Assembly: GCA_025642065.1 (NCBI GenBank)
Contig: JAODUP010000012.1
Coordinates: forward strand, 2,160,501 to 2,224,500
Direction: 5' to 3'
DNA from: Paralvinella palmiformis
Lineage: Eukaryota > Annelida > Polychaeta > Terebellida > Alvinellidae
Length of the DNA: 64,000 nucleotides
Each line of letters opens with the position of its first letter. Within the stretch, counting starts at the first letter, position 1. This document shows, in pieces, positions 14,145 to 20,470 of the stretch. A program made the position numbers and the translations under genes. The notes below the pieces were generated by a model. That model saw nothing but the letters and a program-made list of their open reading frames with translations, had not been told where the DNA came from and searched no databases.

Positions 14145-17100
14145 GAAGTAGTAGGTGATGATGTTGGCGTTGTTCTTGTTGTGGTAGCTGAATCAATAAA
14201 TAAATTTCAATAATTACCAGCTGTGCAAAGAAACTAACAATGTCCAAGCAGCAATGTTCTCATAAAACGTAGGAAATAATACGACGCTGCCAGCGACCTA
14301 CCTTCACAAGATCGACTCTCTAATATATATTGGTAGATGTTTGGTGTTTGTCTTACAGTAACCAGGTTCGTTTTTGACTTGTGATGCCAACAAAGAATCG
14401 TTTGAGAGTTGAAGTCGACGTCGATGGCCACACATGTCAGATCAGCGATACATGAATCCTGACACGCTTGTTTCGTTGTTAGACCGGGCATTGCTTGACC
14501 ATTTGGCGAGCTGGTGTCATTTTTACGGCTCCATTTGGGCAAGCAAGCTGATGATGAGGTTATAGATTATTGGTGACTTCACTAAATGATGACCATCCTA
14601 ATATATTTTATATAATATTTATTTCGAAATAAACAGAGCTGTCATCCGCTTTATTTTTCTCTTTTCATCAAAATATTATTACGACGATTTTCCTAACTAT
14701 CATTGTTTAAAACTTACGTTGGGTAATAGTTGTTGTTGAGCTGCTAGTAGTAGCTGCATAAAATAGATAAATAAATTATAATAATTCGGAATTAAAGGGA
14801 AAAAAACATAGGTTACCGTTATTATATATCCGACAGTCGCAAATACTTTTAAACATATTTTCGTGCATTTCTTGTAAACTCCTCTACACGCAATATCCAA
14901 AGTGTAACCCAATTAACGGGCATGGCCACTTACTTTGTCCACATCTCATAATCCTATATTGATACACTCCAGATTGTGGTCGGATGGTAAGTAAGTTAGA
15001 CGACGCCAGATGGAGCCAGCAGAGGTTACTTCCGGTATTAAAGTCTACATCAATGGCGACGCAGTTCGTTTTCGCTATACAAGCTTGTTTGCACAATTCT
15101 AACGAGTTGGCATTAACTTCCGGCATGCCATTTGGTGACCCTGTATCGTTCCTTAAATCCCATTTTGTGGTGCAAGCTGAGAGTAGAAAATGTAAAACAA
15201 TTCAATAGTAGATGAATGGCTCTCTCTACACGTGTATTTTGGCACTTTAAGGCTACAACGATGCTGTGTATGTGCGTGTGCGTGCGTGCGTGTGCGTGTA
15301 CACGCGTGCATGCATGGGTGTGTTTAACAAAAAGAAAAAACCACTCATACTTACAAGCAGTAGTCAAAGTGGTTGTAGTGACTGGAAGGTTGAAAAACAA
15401 AAAAGAAGGAATTAGTACTAATGACCCATTTTGCATTACACTCCAACGTAGAGTAGACAAGCTATCGTTATACAAATAGTTAGCCAATTCTGATAACATA
15501 ATACCTTCCCCGCCTCGAGCCGTCCCACGAATAGTCTCACCTGAAGTTACACTCTCTGTTGATGCTGTATTGCGTTGATGCCAGACGTAATTCTGACCGT
15601 CGCCAAATTGTTGATGTTGTTGTGAAACCAACAAAGGGCTGGCGCATTTGCATTCAAGTCGACGTCGATGCCGACGCAAGTGGCGTCGGCTATACAGGCT
15701 TCCTTACAGTCGTTAAGACTCCTGATGTTAGTTTTCGGTTGCCCTCCCGGAGAACTGGTACTGGCCTTGGGTATCCAGGTTGGAGTACAACCGGCTGCAA
15801 AGTGAGGCAATCACTAATAGCTAATTTGTGTCACACTTTAGAGGCACATATTCGAGCTAGGTGTGTATTGATTAGTTCTGATTGATCTCAAATTGTTTTG
15901 AGCGTCTACATTAATAGCACCTTGATGTTTATTAAATAAGATGACGACTTACTTGAAGATGTAGTGACTGTAAAAATAGGAAAGAAAATAAAGAAATGTT
16001 TTAACGATGCTGTGTATGTGCGTGTGCGTGCGTGCGTGTGCATGTACACGCGTGCATGCGTGGGTGTGTTTAACAAAAAGAAAAAAAACCACTCATACTT
16101 ACAAGCAGTAGTCAAAGTGGCTGTAGTGACTGGAAGGTTGAAAAACAAAAAAGAAGGAATTAGTACTAATGACCCATTTTGCATTACACTCCAACGTAGA
16201 GTAGACAAGCTATCGTTATACAAATAGTTAGCCAATTCTGATAACATAATACCTTCCCCGCCTCGAGCCGTCCCACGAATAGTCTCACCTGAATTACACT
16301 CTCTGTTGATGCTGTATTGCTTGATGCCAGACGTAATTCTGACCGTCGCCAAATTGTTGATGTTGTTGTGAAACCAACAAAGGGCTGGCGCATTTGCATT
16401 CAAGTCGACGTCGATGCCGACGCAAGTGGCGTCGGCTATACAGGCTTCCTTACAGTCGTTAAGACTCCTGATGTTAGTTTTCGGTTGCCCTCCCGGAGAA
16501 CTGGTACTGGCCTTGGGTATCCAGGTTGGAGTACAACCGGCTGCAAAGTGAGGCAATCACTAATAGCTAATTTGTGTCACACTTTAGAGGCACATATTCG
16601 AGCTAGGTGTGTATTGATTAGTTCTGATTGATCTCAAATTGTTTTGAGCGTCTACATTAATAGCACCTTGATGTTTATTAAATAAGATGACGACTTACTT
16701 GAAGGTGTAGTGACTGTAAAAATAGGAAAGAAAATAAAGAAATGTTTTTAATGGTAGATAAACCAAAACATTTAATTGTTTTAAGTAGAAAAATCAGTAC
16801 AGAATCACAACGCACTGATCGTTGTTCAGCTAACAACAAAACCCATAATTAAATTCTAAACCGAACGAATTACGATTAAATCCGAGGATTAACTTACTGT
16901 ATTGGCATCTGTCCTTTAGCTGATATAAAGTGGTTCCTGTCTGAGAGCCGGTATTAGAGAAGTCGGCGTCATTCGTATGGTACCAACAGAGAGGGATGTT
17001 AACCGTGTCAATGTCCACACCTTTACACGTCACATCTTTGACGCAAGCATCCTTACAGGCTGCCTCGGTGACGTACTCGGTTTTGGGAATGCCAGCGAAG

Positions 17101-17214
17101 GCGTGAGTATTTGTGGACGTGTTCCAGACTGGATGACAGGAGGCTGAAATGTAGTCGATGGCGACGACGTGAAACAGAATGGCTTCTTTCAAAAATCACC
17201 ACCACCAAACCAAC

Positions 17215-17246
<32 letters not shown>

Positions 17247-19122
17247 CAAACAACAATAACAACAAATATATATGAACAGATCTAACTAAATTGATGACGA
17301 TGGTGATAACCATTTATGTTTTACGACTACTTTTGTGCACTTGGTAGGCTAAATTGGCCAAGCGACATCCAAAGGTTATGAATCGAATTCAAAGATGAAA
17401 CATCCTTCAGATATGCCCACGCCGAGATTCGAACATGGGTGGTAGTGATAGGTGATCCAACACGCTACCGTTAGACCACAGAGGCGCCTCTAACTAAATT
17501 GAAACTCTATGCTTAAGTATAATATCAAAGTACTCACATGTAGGGGAGGTGGCTGTCGAAGTGATCACTACAATAAGAGATATGTCAAAACGTTGGAGAG
17601 GATCGACAAGTACGTTAGTTAGCTGATATAATATTAACTATTATGTTAGATTGAAGAAATAATACTTCAATAGTTTGTATGTAAATAAAAAATTGATGCA
17701 TTATCAAAATGATACGTACCTGTAGTGCTAGCTGTAAGTGAAACAAAGAAAAAAGGTAACGTTTTAATAACATTCGTAATGCACTTATGCTAATAAAAGT
17801 AGAGAATAATATGATTGGTTCTCCGACTAACAAAATATGAACAGTAAACAAACACCCTTCTCCCCCCCCCCCCCCTATTTACCTGCAGGACATCTATCTA
17901 ACAGTTGATACATGACGACGCCACTCTGTGGGCCAACTCGGTCGAAGTCGATTTTATTATTGTGGAACCAGCACAGAACGGATCCGGTACGATCGACATC
18001 CACTCCCGCACACGTATCAGTCGCTATGCAGGCCTTAAGACAATCCACTTCCGTCGTATATTCCGTCTTAGGCACTCCATTGAGAGCATGCATATCCGTC
18101 GTGTTCTTCCAAAGCGGGTTACAGCCTTAAAGAGAGCGAACCAAAGAAGGTTTTATTTCATAATCGGTAGATCGTGGTATAGCACTTCTTTTGATTTAGT
18201 GCGTTTAATTTAGCGGCCCGGCGAAATGTTCGACAGGCCCGAAACGTAGCTGTTAACTTTCGAAGCGTGGGCTAAAACATTCACTAGTCATTTATCACAG
18301 ATAGTTAGTGCACTTTTGGTTAAGCCGATTCCTTTAAGAAGGACGCTCAGACGTATCCACTTAATTAAAGCCAGCCAAAAAAGTAGGATTTCCGTCACCG
18401 CTAAAATAATTCCGAAATGGCCAATGTACATCAGCATCAGAAGCTTATCGATTCATCGTGCTATCCTGTCCAGAATGGATCGAAAGTAGTAATTTCGACG
18501 TCTCGAGGAAGGCAGCTAGCGCCAAGGCGGATATAAATAAATAAATGTCTGGTTTAACCGATCAGCGAATTTAAGCCAATTAAGCTTCCAATCGAACAGA
18601 GACATAATAATTAATATGCTACAAGGGCCTTTTCTAGAAGACAACGACGCAAGATAAATTGAGCTCACATGCATCCGGATGTCACTTTGGCCTAAAATCC
18701 AGTTTTGGAATGGTTATGTGCATTGCTAAAGAGTTTATTAAACACTAAATTCCAAAATTAGCATTTTGCTACATATAGTGATGTTTACAAAGAATACTTG
18801 ATAATATATTCATGAGGAGATGTCATCTATTAATTTTTCATTTGTTAATATAATGCAGAGTAAATAGTTATAAATATAGTGTTTTTAATATGACAGACAG
18901 TGTTAAATAAGACGGTGTATTAACCATCTTACTTTCATTTGTCCCCGATTTGTCCTAGTCTCAGCTACGGTTTCTATTGAAAATTTTCAATTAAAAGAAA
19001 CTTTCGCAGAATGAGATATGTTAAACGTTGTGAATACTTCAAAATAATTTACATTAACATGTAATTTGACACTAAAACAAAACGGGTAAGAAAGCCCCAT
19101 GCAAACAGAAACATGTTTGTTA

Positions 19123-19164
<42 letters not shown>

Positions 19165-20372
19165 GGACAAGTTAATTTCGGAATTGTTTGGGTTTATCAG
19201 ACTGACAAGATTTCTTATTTGGTTATTACAAATTTTGTTTTGAAATGCGATTAAACACTAGATCAGTTTGAATATTCGCCAATATTTTACTATTCATGTT
19301 TTCAATGGTCTTCGAAGTGTGTATTGTTAGTTTCTCCGGTGCTTTACGGTAAACCATTTTAACACTTTTCTGGTCTGCATCAGTAGCACTTAAAAAGCGT
19401 CAAGAATGAATTATTTTGAACTTCAGACTTGGACAACGTTCGAAGACGACCCCATATGAGAAATATTCTCTGCATAATCGTTATTTGTAACCGAATAAAG
19501 AACGCGGTTCAAGCCGGGAATACATTCTGATTCTATCAAATGGCAATAAACATTGTTGCGAATTTGATGCGTTAAAAGATACATGTACACAAATACAACT
19601 ATAGCTCTGTATATTAGATTAAATTTAAAACGAAAAAATAACAAGTAATTGGCGTCGGTTCTGTAGCTTCTATTTCAACATTTGTAACAAATTTATTACT
19701 GAAATTTATTACTAAAGCCCCATGTCCTGTCCATATCAGATTGGTGTAAATGGACCTTAAAGATTTTAGATTAGAACAACGTGTTTATGGTATTGCTGAC
19801 TGAATGTTCAATATAATATTTATTATTGTAGTTAGTATAATACTGAATATATAATTGCATGCATATCGACTTTGTGCGTAAAGAAAATGATACAGCTAAC
19901 TGAGCTATTATGCCATAAACATTTTTGCCCTTTTTATGTAAGCATGCATTGTTAAAATCCCTATCCTTGGCGTTATTAGTGACCAGACCAACTTTCTTAT
20001 CTCACTCAATTTTCCAAAGCTAAAGGTAAATGATGCTAACTTCACCGATCGCATGCCCAGCAAGATATATGTTACGGCATGCACGTAAAGCAAATACACG
20101 CTTTGCTCTGGTAAGGAAATAACTTACGTCTACACCTCTCTTTCAACACATAAAGGATGAGGCCGGATAATGTTCGTTTGTTAAAGAAATCATTTTCGTT
20201 CATGTGGAACCAGCAGAGCGCTGGGGCACCAATGTTAGTGTCCACGTCTACGCCTAGACATGTGCTATTTGCTGCACAAGCATTCTTACAATCATTTTCG
20301 GAAGTTGCAACTGGATATTGAATTCCGCCAATCGCATGAACCCCTGTTGTTTTGTTCCATACAGGCTGACAT

Positions 20373-20470
<98 letters not shown>

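Larger units (their letters stand above)
15257..16750. repeat. Recent tandem duplication, two units of about 747 bp
   Basis: Unit A (about 15257-16002) and unit B (about 16003-16750) are nearly identical by eye, including a CG/TG-rich simple repeat, two linker microexons and one PAN exon. Unit A is 2 bp longer over the PAN exon because of two single-base insertions. Confidence 0.93.

Noticed and set aside
15113..15679. 188-codon minus-strand frame
   Set aside because: It reads through intron, simple repeat and the frameshifted part of exon 14; only the exon fragments are real.
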